Shown: positions 25,626-35,207, counted from the first letter of the stretch. The stretch is DNA of 64,000 nt from Prevotellaceae bacterium UBA6417 (GCA_002439755.1 DJPH01000044.1:1-64000); one strand, 5' to 3'. The notes: generated by a model not told the origin, from the sequence alone. Made by a program: numbers and translations.

Positions 25626-25649
25626 AAAAAAGGGATGCCGTGGGCATCC
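25626..25649 (-). terminator. Terminator of folE, in the convergent dnaG/folE gap
   Basis: GGATGCC (25633-25639) pairs with GGCATCC (25643-25649) and is followed on the minus strand by a run of six T (25631-25626). The rest of the 172-bp gap holds no gene. Confidence 0.75.
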
Positions 25650-25689
25650 TTGTTGTCCTTGTTGTCAAAACGGGGCGCTGGGCCGTTTT

Positions 25690-26295
25690 CTAAATGCCGG
25701 CCTTGGGGTCGTGGCCTATCAGAGCCAGAAATTCGGTGCGTGTCTCGGGGCGTGTGAATGCTCCGGTGAAGTCGCTCGTGGTGGTCACGGAGTTCTGTTT
25801 TTCTATGCCGCGCATCTGCATGCACATGTGCTTGGCTTCCAGCACCACCATTACGCCGAGCGGATTGAGTGCCTGCTGAATGCATTCCTTAACCTGTGTG
25901 GTCATGCGTTCCTGCACTTGCAGCCGGTGGGAGAAGATGTCGACTACGCGTGCTATCTTGCTCAATCCCGTGATGTAGCCGTTGGGGATGTATGCGATGT
26001 GGGCTTTTCCGTAGAAGGGAAGCAGATGATGCTCGCACAGCGAAAAGAAATCGATGTCTTTGACTATGACCATCTGCCGGTAGTCTTCCCTGAACTTTGC
26101 CGACTGGAGCACGGCCAGCGGGTTCATGTGATAGCCGCGCGTGAGGGTCAGCATAGACTTGGCTACTCGTAGTGGTGTCTTTTGAAGGCCTTCGCGGTCG
26201 GCGTCTTCGCCCAGCAATTGCAGTTCCTTGCGGAAGAGTGATGAGAGTTCTTGGATTTCTTTTTCTTTTCCTATGAATTCTTCGTATTCGTTCAT
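25690..26295 (-). CDS. folE: GTP cyclohydrolase I
   Basis: A 201-aa enzyme turning GTP into 7,8-dihydroneopterin triphosphate, the first step to folate. Zinc and active-site residues are visible in SLCEHHLLPFYGKAHIAY (about 85-102) and in EAKHMCMQMRG (zinc-binding Cys). RVVDIFSHRLQVQERMT is a family signature. It starts 13 bp after the SPOR protein stop, so the two are probably co-transcribed. Confidence 0.97.
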   Translation of the reverse strand: MNEYEEFIGKEKEIQELSSLFRKELQLLGEDADREGLQKTPLRVAKSMLTLTRGYHMNPLAVLQSAKFREDYRQMVIVKDIDFFSLCEHHLLPFYGKAHIAYIPNGYITGLSKIARVVDIFSHRLQVQERMTTQVKECIQQALNPLGVMVVLEAKHMCMQMRGIEKQNSVTTTSDFTGAFTRPETRTEFLALIGHDPKAGI

Positions 26296-26308
26296 CCGGG
26301 AAATGTTT

Positions 26309-26845
26309 TTAATAACCTATTTGTATTTTGCATTTTACGATGGAGGCCTCGTTTGAAATGCCTTCTTTGCGCACTTTCTGCAACTGTGTGGCCGCCTCTT
26401 CGTAGGTGCGGAAATCTCCGATGCGGCAAATCCAGCGGGGTGAGTGAAAGTGGGTATAGACGGGCAATTCGGGAAATGCTTCCTTGGCTTTGAGGCCTAT
26501 GGCATTGGCTTTTTGCCGTGCTATGCGCGAATCGTTGCCCGAATAGAGCTGTATGCGATAGCCTGCGATGGTGTAGGTTTTCCGCTGTGTTTTGTTGGGC
26601 GAAGCCGGGGCTGTGCCGGCCATCGATGTTCCGGGCTGTGTTTTGGCCGGTCGGGTTGTCGGTGTTTTGGCCGGCAAGCTGCTTACTGTGTTTTTCTCCT
26701 TGCCGTTTACGAGGCTTTCGATGAGTTTGTCCTGGTAAACGGTTACGCTGCCCTGCCCTGCCGTCTTTTTTTGAAGCCGGTCTGTGAAGGTCTGGGCGCT
26801 GGCGCTCGTTGCGATGAGCATAATGAGGGGAAGTGCATGTTTCAT
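26309..26845 (-). CDS. Secreted SPOR-domain protein
   Basis: A 178-aa protein with a signal peptide (MKHALPLIMLIATSASAQ). A middle linker rich in Pro, Ala and Thr (about 55-90) leads to a C-terminal SPOR domain (about 95-175; YRIQLYSGNDSRIARQKANA and CRIGDFRTYEEAATQLQKV). SPOR domains bind glycan strands stripped of stem peptides, so a role at the division septum or other peptidoglycan remodelling sites is inferred. It precedes folE in a two-gene unit. Confidence 0.88.
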   Translation of the reverse strand: MKHALPLIMLIATSASAQTFTDRLQKKTAGQGSVTVYQDKLIESLVNGKEKNTVSSLPAKTPTTRPAKTQPGTSMAGTAPASPNKTQRKTYTIAGYRIQLYSGNDSRIARQKANAIGLKAKEAFPELPVYTHFHSPRWICRIGDFRTYEEAATQLQKVRKEGISNEASIVKCKIQIGY

Positions 26846-26859
26846 GATGATTGCCGGTG

Positions 26860-26901
26860 AAAAAGAATAGAGGAATTGCTTTTGACGGAATCCCTCTATT
26901 C
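26860..26901 (-). terminator. Terminator between tpiA and the SPOR gene
   Basis: GAATAGAGG (26865-26873) pairs with CCTCTATTC (26893-26901). On the minus strand the stem is followed by CTTTTTC, a T-run. It ends the long ileS-to-tpiA series 20 bp after the tpiA stop. Confidence 0.75.
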
Positions 26902-26921
26902 TCGGTTGTTGTCTGAATGTA

Positions 26922-27680
26922 TTATTTCCAGGCGTCGATGATGCCTTTGAAGCTGTCGGCTTTCAGGGCTGCGCCGCCAATGAGTCCGCCGTCGACATCA
27001 GGCTTAGCGAAAAGCTCTTTGGCATTGCCCGGTTTGCAGCTTCCGCCGTAGAGGATGGTGACGTTTTCGCCGGCTTCGGCACCGAATTTTTCGGCGATGG
27101 TTCTACGGATGAAGGCGTGCATTTCTTCGGCCTGCTCGGCGGTAGCGGTTTTACCGGTTCCGATGGCCCATACGGGTTCGTAGGCCAGTACGATGTGCGA
27201 GAACTCTTCGGCTGTGAGGTCGAACAGAGAGCCTGCCAGCTGGGCGCCTACAACATCGTTTTGTCTGTCGGCTTCGCGCTCGGCCAATACTTCACCGATG
27301 CAGAAGATGACTTCCAGATTGTTGGCCAGGGCGAGCTTTACTTTTTCTTTGAGGATTTCGGCGGTTTCGCCATAGTATGCGCGACGTTCGGAGTGGCCGA
27401 GGATGACATATTCGGCACCGGTCGACTTGACCATTTCGGCCGAAACTTCACCGGTATAGGCTCCCGATGCCTTGTCGGCACAGTTTTCGGCTCCGAGCTT
27501 TACGAGGCTTTTGTCCAAAAGTCCGTTTACGGATGCAAGGTGAATGAAGGGTGTGCAGATTACGACTTCGCAATTGGGCTTGTCGGCCTTCAGACTGTCG
27601 TTTACTTCGGTTGCCAATTTGATTCCGTCTTGCAGGTTCATGTTCATTTTCCAGTTTCCTGCAACAATTCTCTTTCTCAT
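26922..27680 (-). CDS. tpiA: Triosephosphate isomerase
   Basis: A 252-aa glycolytic TIM-barrel enzyme interconverting dihydroxyacetone phosphate and glyceraldehyde 3-phosphate. The active-site set is seen: Asn/Lys in GNWKMN near the start, His in ILGHSERR and Glu in AYEPVWAIGTGKTA, plus the phosphate-binding LYGGS. It follows the DoxX-like gene by 28 bp, a pairing conserved in Bacteroidetes. Confidence 0.98.
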   Translation of the reverse strand: MRKRIVAGNWKMNMNLQDGIKLATEVNDSLKADKPNCEVVICTPFIHLASVNGLLDKSLVKLGAENCADKASGAYTGEVSAEMVKSTGAEYVILGHSERRAYYGETAEILKEKVKLALANNLEVIFCIGEVLAEREADRQNDVVGAQLAGSLFDLTAEEFSHIVLAYEPVWAIGTGKTATAEQAEEMHAFIRRTIAEKFGAEAGENVTILYGGSCKPGNAKELFAKPDVDGGLIGGAALKADSFKGIIDAWK

Positions 27681-27708
27681 ATTTTTCTGCTGTGTTAAGT
27701 AGTTGTTT

Positions 27709-28992
27709 TTATTGTGCTTTGGTACGGCGCTTCAGCGCTTTTCCGAAATTGAGTGCTAAAGTAATAAATAAAAGTGGAACGATATATGCCAGTGCGTATT
27801 TTAACAATACTTTCAGCGAGCTGTCGGCCGTTGAGCCGGGCTTGATTTGTGCTTCCGATTTTTTGTCACCTGCATAGAGCAAAGGCAGGTTGTTGCAACT
27901 CCATTTGTTGTCGATTTTTCCGGCGGTGATCTGTATGAGCCCGGGATTGGAGCGTATCATGGTCTTGAGCGTCAGCGCATCGGTGAAATAGATGGGATAG
28001 ACGGCACCTGTGTTGTAGCGCCATCGGCTGATGGCGGCCGAATCGGAGGCCGTGAGCCCTATCATGTTGTAGCCCTTGTCCATGCAGAAGTCGTGAATGG
28101 TATTCAGTTCGTCTACCACATCGGGGTCGGCCTTTTCAAGGTAGGGCGATACAACAACGAATGTTGTCGAGGTGTCGGCCAGGATGTTGCGGGTGATGTC
28201 GTTGCCTTGGTTGTCGATGATGGCGAAGTCGGAAACGGGCGGCACGTAGCCTTTTTCTTTCAGGATTTCGATGCGACGCACGAAGTGCCATGTAGAATCG
28301 GGATAGTTGTCGAGCGTAAAAGTCTGCTCTTTTCCGTTTTTCTCCATGACAAACTGCATTTCATAGACGGGAGGCTTTGCGCCTTCGGGCACTGACATGG
28401 CTTTGGGAAGGTCGGTGCCCACTTTATAGGGGCGCAGGTCGATGAGCGGCAGGTAGTGGATGGAAGCCATGCAAAGCACCAGGATGTAGATCATGGTGAA
28501 GAGCGAATAGGCCCAATGGACGGAAACGGTGACCAACGGGAACAGCTTCTTGGCGTGAAAGAACAGCAGGAGCGTGGAAAGCAACAGCAGAATGTTTTTG
28601 CCGAATGTCTGCCAATTGGTAAGATGCAGAGCATCACCGAAACAGCCGCAGTCGCTTACAGGATTGGTTAAAGCCAGATAGAGGGTAAAGGGCGTGAACA
28701 GCGCCATGATGGCCAGCAGAAGGGCTACGGTGAATTTACGCCGGATGCCGAACAGCAGGTAAATGCCCAACAGGAATTCAACGCTGGCTATCATGACGGC
28801 AGCAACAAGCGTCTTGCCGTCGTCGGCCCAATCGGGAAACCCGAAGGCGCTAAGGTAGGCATCCAACTTGTAGGCGGTGCCTTTGGGATCGATGGCCTTG
28901 ACAAAGCCCGAGAAGATGAACGTGGCGCTTACGAGAAAGCGTACAATATTGACGAAGGCCGTGAAACTGACAAGCTGCGGCCTATGCTTCAT
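27709..28992 (-). CDS. DoxX-like membrane protein (BT_3928 type)
   Basis: A 427-aa protein. ATG 28992 is chosen: it overlaps the DUF1599 stop by 11 bases and gives MKHRPQLVSFTAFVNIVRFL; the upstream frame is antisense-like filler. Four N-terminal membrane segments form a DoxX/MauE-like domain (about 10-170, with CGCFGDALHLTNW). A periplasmic region (about 200-385) then resembles a thioredoxin-like fold without a CxxC motif, and a last membrane helix lies near the C terminus. The CGCFGD motif is typical of MauE-like proteins tied to disulfide or redox chemistry, but no specific function is known. Confidence 0.82.
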   Translation of the reverse strand: MKHRPQLVSFTAFVNIVRFLVSATFIFSGFVKAIDPKGTAYKLDAYLSAFGFPDWADDGKTLVAAVMIASVEFLLGIYLLFGIRRKFTVALLLAIMALFTPFTLYLALTNPVSDCGCFGDALHLTNWQTFGKNILLLLSTLLLFFHAKKLFPLVTVSVHWAYSLFTMIYILVLCMASIHYLPLIDLRPYKVGTDLPKAMSVPEGAKPPVYEMQFVMEKNGKEQTFTLDNYPDSTWHFVRRIEILKEKGYVPPVSDFAIIDNQGNDITRNILADTSTTFVVVSPYLEKADPDVVDELNTIHDFCMDKGYNMIGLTASDSAAISRWRYNTGAVYPIYFTDALTLKTMIRSNPGLIQITAGKIDNKWSCNNLPLLYAGDKKSEAQIKPGSTADSSLKVLLKYALAYIVPLLFITLALNFGKALKRRTKAQ

Positions 28993-29533
28993 GGCTGTCA
29001 AAACCTGATTTGATGAGGGCAAAGACAGAATAGTTGATGATGTCCATGTAGTTGGCATCGATGCCTTCGGAAACGAGCGTGTTGCCCGAAAGGTCTTCAA
29101 TCTGTTTGGTGCGATAGATCTTCATCAGGATAAGGTCGGCATACGAGCTGACGCGCATGGCTCTCCAAGCTTCATCGTAGTCGTGATTCTTGCGCACCAT
29201 CAGTTCGAAGGCTTCGTGAGCGAAATGGTCGTACAGGCGCAGTGCTTCGGCTGCGTCCATGTCTTCGGTGTCGGAGGGATGCTCGGACAACTGTATCAGG
29301 CCGATGAGCGAATAGTTCACCAATCCGACAAATTCGGGCACGATGCCTTCGTTGACCAAGGCTGTTCCTTTTTCTTGCAGGGAGCGGATGCGCTTGGCCT
29401 TGATGAGGAGCTGGTCGGTGACTGAGGGAATGCGCAGGATGCGCCATGCTGCTCCGTAGTCGTGGAGCTTTTTTACAAAAAGGTCGCGGCAACGCTTTAA
29501 TACTTCTTCAAATTGTTTGTTGGTATCGGGCAT
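28982..29533 (-). CDS. DUF1599 domain protein with internal duplication
   Basis: A 183-aa cytosolic protein containing two copies of the DUF1599 unit: CRDLFVKKLHDYGAAWRILR (about 15-34) and FELMVRKNHDYDEAWRAMRV (about 110-129). Each is followed by a similar LLIKAKRI/ILMKIYRT helix and a 'VNYSLIGLIQL'/'INYSVFALIKS' end. The function is unknown; family members are sometimes linked to nucleotide metabolism or modification. It sits between DUF4296 and the DoxX-like gene and overlaps the latter, suggesting translational coupling. Confidence 0.85.
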   Translation of the reverse strand: MPDTNKQFEEVLKRCRDLFVKKLHDYGAAWRILRIPSVTDQLLIKAKRIRSLQEKGTALVNEGIVPEFVGLVNYSLIGLIQLSEHPSDTEDMDAAEALRLYDHFAHEAFELMVRKNHDYDEAWRAMRVSSYADLILMKIYRTKQIEDLSGNTLVSEGIDANYMDIINYSVFALIKSGFDSHEA

Positions 29534-29559
29534 ATCAGTTACTATTGGGTCAAATGGTT

Positions 29560-30516
29560 TTATCGGTTGATGCGCTCCCGTCGCGGCAGGAGGTTTTGAT
29601 TGTCGTAAGGATATGTTTGTATGGCGCGCTTACGAGCTGGAACGGGGGCTGCGTGATGGGACGATGCGTCAGCCTTTCCCTGCATGCTGTCTGTCGCAAT
29701 GGGCAAAGGCTGATTCTGTGTTGAATCGGCCACCGAGGCAGTGTCGGCTTGAAGGGGCTTTTCCTTTTGCTGGTGGAACCTTACCAAAGAAATGTTGTCG
29801 ATAATCAGGATTTTTTCTTCTTTCGTCCAGGGTGCATTGTGATAGACGAAGCCATAGACGCGCTTGATTCTGCGATTGGCCACATCAAGCGAGATGCTGT
29901 ATTCGCCATCGGAGCCGAGGTGCTGGGTGACGGTGCCCACAGAATCGTTGTCGTATCTGACAGAAAGGCTGACAACGGCATCACGACGGCCCGACTGATA
30001 AACAAAACGGGGACGGAAGTTCCACAGCAGACGATCCTGGGGATAATAAGAAGTGTCGGCTTTTATGTTGAACGATAAAAGATTGTTGGCATCTTTGGTG
30101 GTAAGACAATAAAAATCGCGTCCTTTCCATACGTTGGCCGTGTCGCCTTTGTCGGAAAGCTTTGAATAGGAATTGGCGTTACTGGTCTGGATGCCAAGTA
30201 GGCTGGCTTCTTTATTCAAGCGCTTCTCGATGTTTTGGTAAACATTATAGAGCTCATTTGTATGGCGGGAGTACCATAGCATGGTTGAGTCGAATTCTGC
30301 TCTGGAGATTCGGTATTTCCGGAAAACGGCCTCGGTGTATTCCATGCGGCGGAAGTCGATGCTGTCACCGCTCAGCCCGGCTATGGAGCGCGCAATGTGA
30401 TAGTCAAAAAGCACATCCTCCAATTTGGAGGGATTGAGCACGCCTGCCGGCCGCTTGTTCTTGCACGAAACGGCTAATAACAGAATAATCAATATGAATA
30501 CGCACTTATTTCGCAT
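29560..30516 (-). CDS. DUF4296 domain lipoprotein
   Basis: A 318-aa envelope protein. The lipobox is clear (MRNKCVFILIILLLAVSCKN, Cys at 18). The DUF4296 helical domain occupies about 30-115, followed by a beta-rich region (about 130-235) and a basic, Pro/Ala-rich tail. The gene overlaps lspA, the lipoprotein signal peptidase, by 11 bases; conserved coupling of a lipoprotein of unknown role with its processing enzyme is seen across Bacteroidales. No enzymatic motif was found. Confidence 0.85.
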   Translation of the reverse strand: MRNKCVFILIILLLAVSCKNKRPAGVLNPSKLEDVLFDYHIARSIAGLSGDSIDFRRMEYTEAVFRKYRISRAEFDSTMLWYSRHTNELYNVYQNIEKRLNKEASLLGIQTSNANSYSKLSDKGDTANVWKGRDFYCLTTKDANNLLSFNIKADTSYYPQDRLLWNFRPRFVYQSGRRDAVVSLSVRYDNDSVGTVTQHLGSDGEYSISLDVANRRIKRVYGFVYHNAPWTKEEKILIIDNISLVRFHQQKEKPLQADTASVADSTQNQPLPIATDSMQGKADASSHHAAPVPARKRAIQTYPYDNQNLLPRRERINR

Positions 30517-31192
30517 CCTCTTCGTTCGGATTGTCGGTGTCGGCTTTTGCCGGTTTTTGCGTGAGCTTGTCGAAATAAAAGGAAAACGTTCTGCGGTAAA
30601 AGACTACCAGCACAAAGCCACCGCATGAGATGGCAGCATCGGCAAGATTGAAGATGGGTGCAAAGAATATGAAGCGTTGTCCGCCTTTCAAGGGTACCCA
30701 TTCGGGCAAAATGGTGTCTATTAAAGGAAAATAGAACATATCGACGACTTTTCCGCCGCAAAAATTTCCGTAACCCTCACCGAATGGCACAAACGATGCA
30801 ACGGAATATTCCGTACTCTCTGAGAAAATGAGACCGTAGAACAGGTTGTCGAATATATTGCCTGCCGCACCGGCCGTAATGAGCGACAAACAGATGATGA
30901 AACCGATGGGCGCGCGCTTTGTAATGACTTTTGCAAGTCCGTAGCTTAACAGACTCACGGCTATTATGCGGAACCCGCACAGCAAATAGGTGCCGATGAA
31001 ATCCATGCCGAACGCCATCCCTTTGTTTTCAGTGAAATACAGTTGCGCCCACGTTCCGCAAAGCATTATGGCGCTGTGCAGCGTCATACCGGTCTTGACC
31101 AGAATTTTTATAAGCTGGTCGCAAAACAAGACAAGGATTACAACGCTGGCGGCTATAATCCTTTTTCTTTGTATGTCCTTTTGAATTGTCAC
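30506..31192 (-). CDS. lspA: Lipoprotein signal peptidase (signal peptidase II)
   Basis: A 228-aa inner-membrane aspartic protease that removes signal peptides from diacylglyceryl-modified prolipoproteins. Four membrane helices are present; the two catalytic Asp are in GKVVDMFYF and FNLADAAI. NIFDNLFYG is another family signature. The insertion between helices three and four is somewhat long, normal for Bacteroidetes. It follows the DksA-like gene by 6 bp. Confidence 0.95.
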   Translation of the reverse strand: MTIQKDIQRKRIIAASVVILVLFCDQLIKILVKTGMTLHSAIMLCGTWAQLYFTENKGMAFGMDFIGTYLLCGFRIIAVSLLSYGLAKVITKRAPIGFIICLSLITAGAAGNIFDNLFYGLIFSESTEYSVASFVPFGEGYGNFCGGKVVDMFYFPLIDTILPEWVPLKGGQRFIFFAPIFNLADAAISCGGFVLVVFYRRTFSFYFDKLTQKPAKADTDNPNEEDAK

Positions 31193-31198
31193 AAAAAA

Positions 31199-31585
31199 TC
31201 AGTCTTTACGGTTCTTTTGCAATTTCGGTTCGATGCTCAGCGTGGCATGAGGAACGGCACGCAGCCTTTCTTTGGGAATAAGCTTGCCTGTGATGCGGCA
31301 AATGCCGTAAGTCTTGTTCTCGATGCGTATCAGGGCAGCTTGAAGGTTGTTGATGTATTTCTGCTGCCTTGCCGCCAGGGCCGATATCTCCTCTTTTGCC
31401 TGCGTACTGAATCCTTCTTCCATCACTTTATAGGTTGGAGAGGTGTCTTCCACAGAGTTTCCGTCGCGGTTCATCAGCGTAGTGATCAGCTGATTGTAGT
31501 CGGCTTTTGCAAGCTCAAGCTTTTTAAGGATGAGGTCCTTGAATTCCGACAATTCTTCATCGCTGTAGCGTGTCTTTTCTGCCAT
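31199..31585 (-). CDS. TraR/DksA family protein with reduced zinc finger
   Basis: A 128-aa protein with an N-terminal coiled-coil (about 10-95) and a C-terminal finger region YGICRITGKLIPKERLRAVP. DksA proteins enter the RNA polymerase secondary channel and change promoter kinetics. Only one Cys of the usual four zinc ligands remains, so the finger probably folds without zinc; this form is common in Bacteroidetes. It lies between ileS (15 bp) and lspA (6 bp) in the same series. Confidence 0.87.
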   Translation of the reverse strand: MAEKTRYSDEELSEFKDLILKKLELAKADYNQLITTLMNRDGNSVEDTSPTYKVMEEGFSTQAKEEISALAARQQKYINNLQAALIRIENKTYGICRITGKLIPKERLRAVPHATLSIEPKLQKNRKD

Positions 31586-31600
31586 TGTTGTTACCGTGTG

Positions 31601-34600
31601 TTAAAGTTTTTCTATCAGAACGTTCAGTGCGAAATCCTCAAAGTCCAATTGTGTTCCGTTTACGCTTGGTGCCCAGTCCAATTTGTCGCATAGAACCTGG
31701 CTGCAAATGTAGTTTTTGAATTGTTCGACCGCTTCTTTGATTTCCGGCTTGTCCTCTATCGTCATATGAATGTGATCTGTGATTTCAAAACCTGAATCCT
31801 TGCGGTATGTCTGGATGCGTTTCACGAATTCGCGTGCGATTCCTTCGCGTTTCAGGTCATCGGTGATTTCGAGGTCGAGAGCAACTGTCAGGGCGCCGTC
31901 ATTGGCTACGCTCCAGCCCGGTATATCCTGATTGATGATTTCCACTTCTTCGCGCAGGAGCTCTATGGGAGCGGCATTCTCTATGGGAAGTTGAAGGGAG
32001 CCGTTGCGTTCCAATTCGGCAATCTCTTCTTGTGTCATTGAGTTGACTGCTTTTGCCACTTGGCTCATCAGCTTTCCGTATTTTTTGCCCATTATGCGGA
32101 AATTGCACTTGATGGTTTTTTGCAGCTTGATGGAGTCGACAAAACGGATTTCCTTGACATTTACTTCGCTTGCTATCAGCCGTTCTACTTTCTCGATTTG
32201 TTCTTTTTCTTGCTGGTCTGCCACCGGAAGCATGATGCACTGCAGCGGCTGACGAACGATTATTTCGTGTTTTTTGCGCAGCGAAAGTACCATTGAAGTG
32301 ATTTTCTGCGCCATTGTCATGCGATGTTCCAGCTCGTGGTCGATGAGGTCTTCGTCGCAGACCGGAAAGTCTGCCATATGCACGCTTTGCGGTTTTCCGT
32401 TGTTGGCTGTTGCTGTCAAATCCAGGTAGAGCTGTTCTGCATAGAAGGGTGCCAAGGGTGCCATCAGGCGTGCCACTGTTTCCAGACAGGTATACAGACA
32501 TTGATAGGCGCTCAGCTTGTCTTTCGACATGCCGTTGCCCCAGAAACGTTTGCGGTTGAGGCGCACAAACCAATTGGACAAGTCGTTGATAACAAAGTCT
32601 TCTATCAACCGCCCGGCTTTTGTCAGGTCATAGTCTTCGTACCTGTCGGTAACTTCTTTGATCAAGGAGTGAAGGTCCGAGAGTACCCAGCGATCTATTT
32701 CGGGACGTTCGGCCGTGGCAACTTGCGGCTGCCTGTTGTCAAAGTCATCCACGTTTGCATACATGGCCAGGAATGAATAGGTCTGGTAGAGTTTTCCGAA
32801 GAAAGTGCGTGCCACGTCTTTTACGCCTTTCACATCGAAGCGCAGATTGTCCCAGGGCGAAGAGTTCGTGATCATGTACCAGCGTACAGGGTCGGAGCCG
32901 AAAGTTTCTATTGTTTCAAACGGATTTACGGCGTTTCCCAGTCGTTTGCTCATCTTGCTGCCGTCGGCTGCAAGCACAAGGCCATTGCTTATTACGGCTT
33001 TGAATGCAACGCTGTCGAATATCATGCTGGCCAGTGCGTGCAGGGTGAAAAACCATCCGCGTGTCTGGTCAACTCCTTCTGCAATGAAGTCGGCGGGAAA
33101 GAACTCTTTTTTGTCTATGAGATCCTTGTTTTCAAAAGGATAGTGGAGCTGTGCATAGGGCATCGAGCCTGAATCGAACCATACGTCTATCAGGTCGGTT
33201 TCGCGCCTCATGGGTTTGCCGCTTTCCGACACCAGGATGATTTGGTCCACGTAGGGGCGGTGCAGGTCTATTTTGTGGTAGTTGTCAGCTGCGTAGTTGC
33301 CCGGAACGAAGCCTTTTTCTTTCAGGGGATTCTCTTTCATGAATCCGGCTTTCACGCTTTTTTCTATTTCGTCAAACAGTTCCTGTATGCTTCCGATGCA
33401 TTTTTCCTCGCCGTTTTCGCTGCGCCATATCGGCAGCGGCGTTCCCCAGTAGCGGCTGCGGCTCAGGTTCCAGTCGTTCAGGTTTTCAAGCCATTTTCCG
33501 AACCTTCCTGTTCCTGTCGATTCGGGTTTCCACCGGATGGTCTTGTTCAGTTCCATCATACGCTCCTTGCAGGCGCTGCTACGGATAAACCAGCTGTCGA
33601 GCGGATAGTATAATATAGGTTTGTCGGTGCGCCAGCAGTGGGGATAGTTGTGTATGTGTTTTTCTATTTTCCATGCCGTTCCCGCTTGTTTCATTTCCAT
33701 GCATATCACGATGTTCAGGTCTTCGGCTTTTGCTGCGGCCTTTTCATCGTATACATTGTTTTGGTTGAACTTGGGGTCGTATGCGTTTTTCACGTAGTTG
33801 CCTGCGTGTCCGGCATAGGCTGCTGTGTCCATGCAGTGCTTTACGAATTGCTCGTCGAGTTCTTCGGTAACGTAATATTTGCCTTGCAGATCTACCATGG
33901 GGCGTGTTTCGCCTTTTTTGTTCATCAGGTAGAGCGAGGGTATTTTGGCGGCTTTGGCCACAAAGGCGTCGTCGGCACCGAATGTGGGTGCTATGTGCAC
34001 GATGCCCGTACCGTCTTCGGTTGTTACGTAGTCGCCGCCGATTACGCGGAAGGCGGCATCGGCCATTTCAACGTAGGTATCTTTTCCGTTTTCGCCGGTG
34101 AAGGTTTTTTCGGGGTGCTCCGTGGCATATTCGGTTACAAATGCGGGTGCGTTTTTGCCGGTTTTCATGCACGGTTTGATCCATGGCATGAGCTGTTCAT
34201 ACTTCATGCCTACCAGGTCTTCTCCCTTGTAGCGGCCTACGATGCGGTAGGGCACTGTTTTGTCGCCGTGTTGGTAGTCGTCCATGGCCTTTTCCGCTCC
34301 TTCGGCATTGAGATAGCTGTTCAGGCGGCTTTCTGCCATGACCACCGAAATCTTTTCGTCGGTATAGGGATTGTATGTCTGCACGCACACATAGTCTATT
34401 TTCGGACCCACACAGAGTGCCGTGTTGGATGGCAGCGTCCAGGGTGTGGTTGTCCATGCCGCGAAGCAGGGCGTGCCCCACTCTGCCATTTCCGGGCGTG
34501 GGTCTTTAATTTTGAACAGGGCCGTCACCACGGTGTCTTTCACGTCGCGGTAGCATCCGGGCTGGTTCAGCTCGTGCGAGCTCAGTCCTGTTCCTGCTGC

Positions 34601-35155
34601 CGGTGAGTAGGGCTGTATGGTATATCCCTTGTAGAGCAGTCCTTTCTTGTAGAGTTCTTTCAGGAGCCACCACAGGGTTTCGATGTAGCTGTTTTCGTAG
34701 GTAATGTATGGGTGATCCAAGTCGACCCAATAGCCCATCTTTTCGCTTAGGTCGCGCCATTCTTTGGTATATTTCATTACGTCTTCGCGACAATGGCGGT
34801 TGTAGTCTTCAACGCTGATGGTCTTTCCGATATTGTCCTTGGTGATGCCGAGTTCTTTCTCTACGCTCAGTTCCACGGGCAGTCCGTGTGTGTCCCATCC
34901 GGCTTTGCGCGGCACGTAGTAACCTCTCATCGACTTGTAGCGCAGCACGGTGTCTTTGATGGTGCGTGCCAGTACGTGATGGATGCCCGGGTGTCCGTTG
35001 GCCGATGGCGGGCCTTCAAAGAAGACAAATGTGGGGTGTCCTTTTCTGTTTTCTAAACTTTTGTGGAATATGTCTTTGTCTGTCCATGCTTTCAGTATTT
35101 CTTGATTTACTTTGGACAGATCAAAACCGGAATGTTCTGGAAATTTGCGATTCAT
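31601..35155 (-). CDS. ileS: Isoleucyl-tRNA synthetase
   Basis: An 1184-aa class Ia synthetase. The HIGH-type motif is in SANGHPGIHH (about 50-60) and KMSKR (after AADGS) closes the active site. The editing domain, anticodon-binding domain and long C-terminal part are all present. The length fits the long eukaryote-like IleRS type of Bacteroidetes, which is often less sensitive to mupirocin; that sensitivity statement is inference from the type. It heads the ileS-dksA-lspA-DUF4296-DUF1599-doxX-tpiA series. Confidence 0.97.
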   Translation of the reverse strand: MNRKFPEHSGFDLSKVNQEILKAWTDKDIFHKSLENRKGHPTFVFFEGPPSANGHPGIHHVLARTIKDTVLRYKSMRGYYVPRKAGWDTHGLPVELSVEKELGITKDNIGKTISVEDYNRHCREDVMKYTKEWRDLSEKMGYWVDLDHPYITYENSYIETLWWLLKELYKKGLLYKGYTIQPYSPAAGTGLSSHELNQPGCYRDVKDTVVTALFKIKDPRPEMAEWGTPCFAAWTTTPWTLPSNTALCVGPKIDYVCVQTYNPYTDEKISVVMAESRLNSYLNAEGAEKAMDDYQHGDKTVPYRIVGRYKGEDLVGMKYEQLMPWIKPCMKTGKNAPAFVTEYATEHPEKTFTGENGKDTYVEMADAAFRVIGGDYVTTEDGTGIVHIAPTFGADDAFVAKAAKIPSLYLMNKKGETRPMVDLQGKYYVTEELDEQFVKHCMDTAAYAGHAGNYVKNAYDPKFNQNNVYDEKAAAKAEDLNIVICMEMKQAGTAWKIEKHIHNYPHCWRTDKPILYYPLDSWFIRSSACKERMMELNKTIRWKPESTGTGRFGKWLENLNDWNLSRSRYWGTPLPIWRSENGEEKCIGSIQELFDEIEKSVKAGFMKENPLKEKGFVPGNYAADNYHKIDLHRPYVDQIILVSESGKPMRRETDLIDVWFDSGSMPYAQLHYPFENKDLIDKKEFFPADFIAEGVDQTRGWFFTLHALASMIFDSVAFKAVISNGLVLAADGSKMSKRLGNAVNPFETIETFGSDPVRWYMITNSSPWDNLRFDVKGVKDVARTFFGKLYQTYSFLAMYANVDDFDNRQPQVATAERPEIDRWVLSDLHSLIKEVTDRYEDYDLTKAGRLIEDFVINDLSNWFVRLNRKRFWGNGMSKDKLSAYQCLYTCLETVARLMAPLAPFYAEQLYLDLTATANNGKPQSVHMADFPVCDEDLIDHELEHRMTMAQKITSMVLSLRKKHEIIVRQPLQCIMLPVADQQEKEQIEKVERLIASEVNVKEIRFVDSIKLQKTIKCNFRIMGKKYGKLMSQVAKAVNSMTQEEIAELERNGSLQLPIENAAPIELLREEVEIINQDIPGWSVANDGALTVALDLEITDDLKREGIAREFVKRIQTYRKDSGFEITDHIHMTIEDKPEIKEAVEQFKNYICSQVLCDKLDWAPSVNGTQLDFEDFALNVLIEKL

Positions 35156-35178
35156 TGTTGCGCTATGAAATTTGCCTG

Positions 35179-35207
35179 CAAATTTAAGAAATAATCTGCA
35201 TTTTCAA
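35179..35207 (-). promoter_or_regulatory. Promoter of ileS
   Basis: On the minus strand TTG (35207-35205), an 18-bp spacer and TAAATTTG (35186-35179), 23 bp before the ileS start. Spacing is slightly short against the 19-21 bp consensus. Confidence 0.6.
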
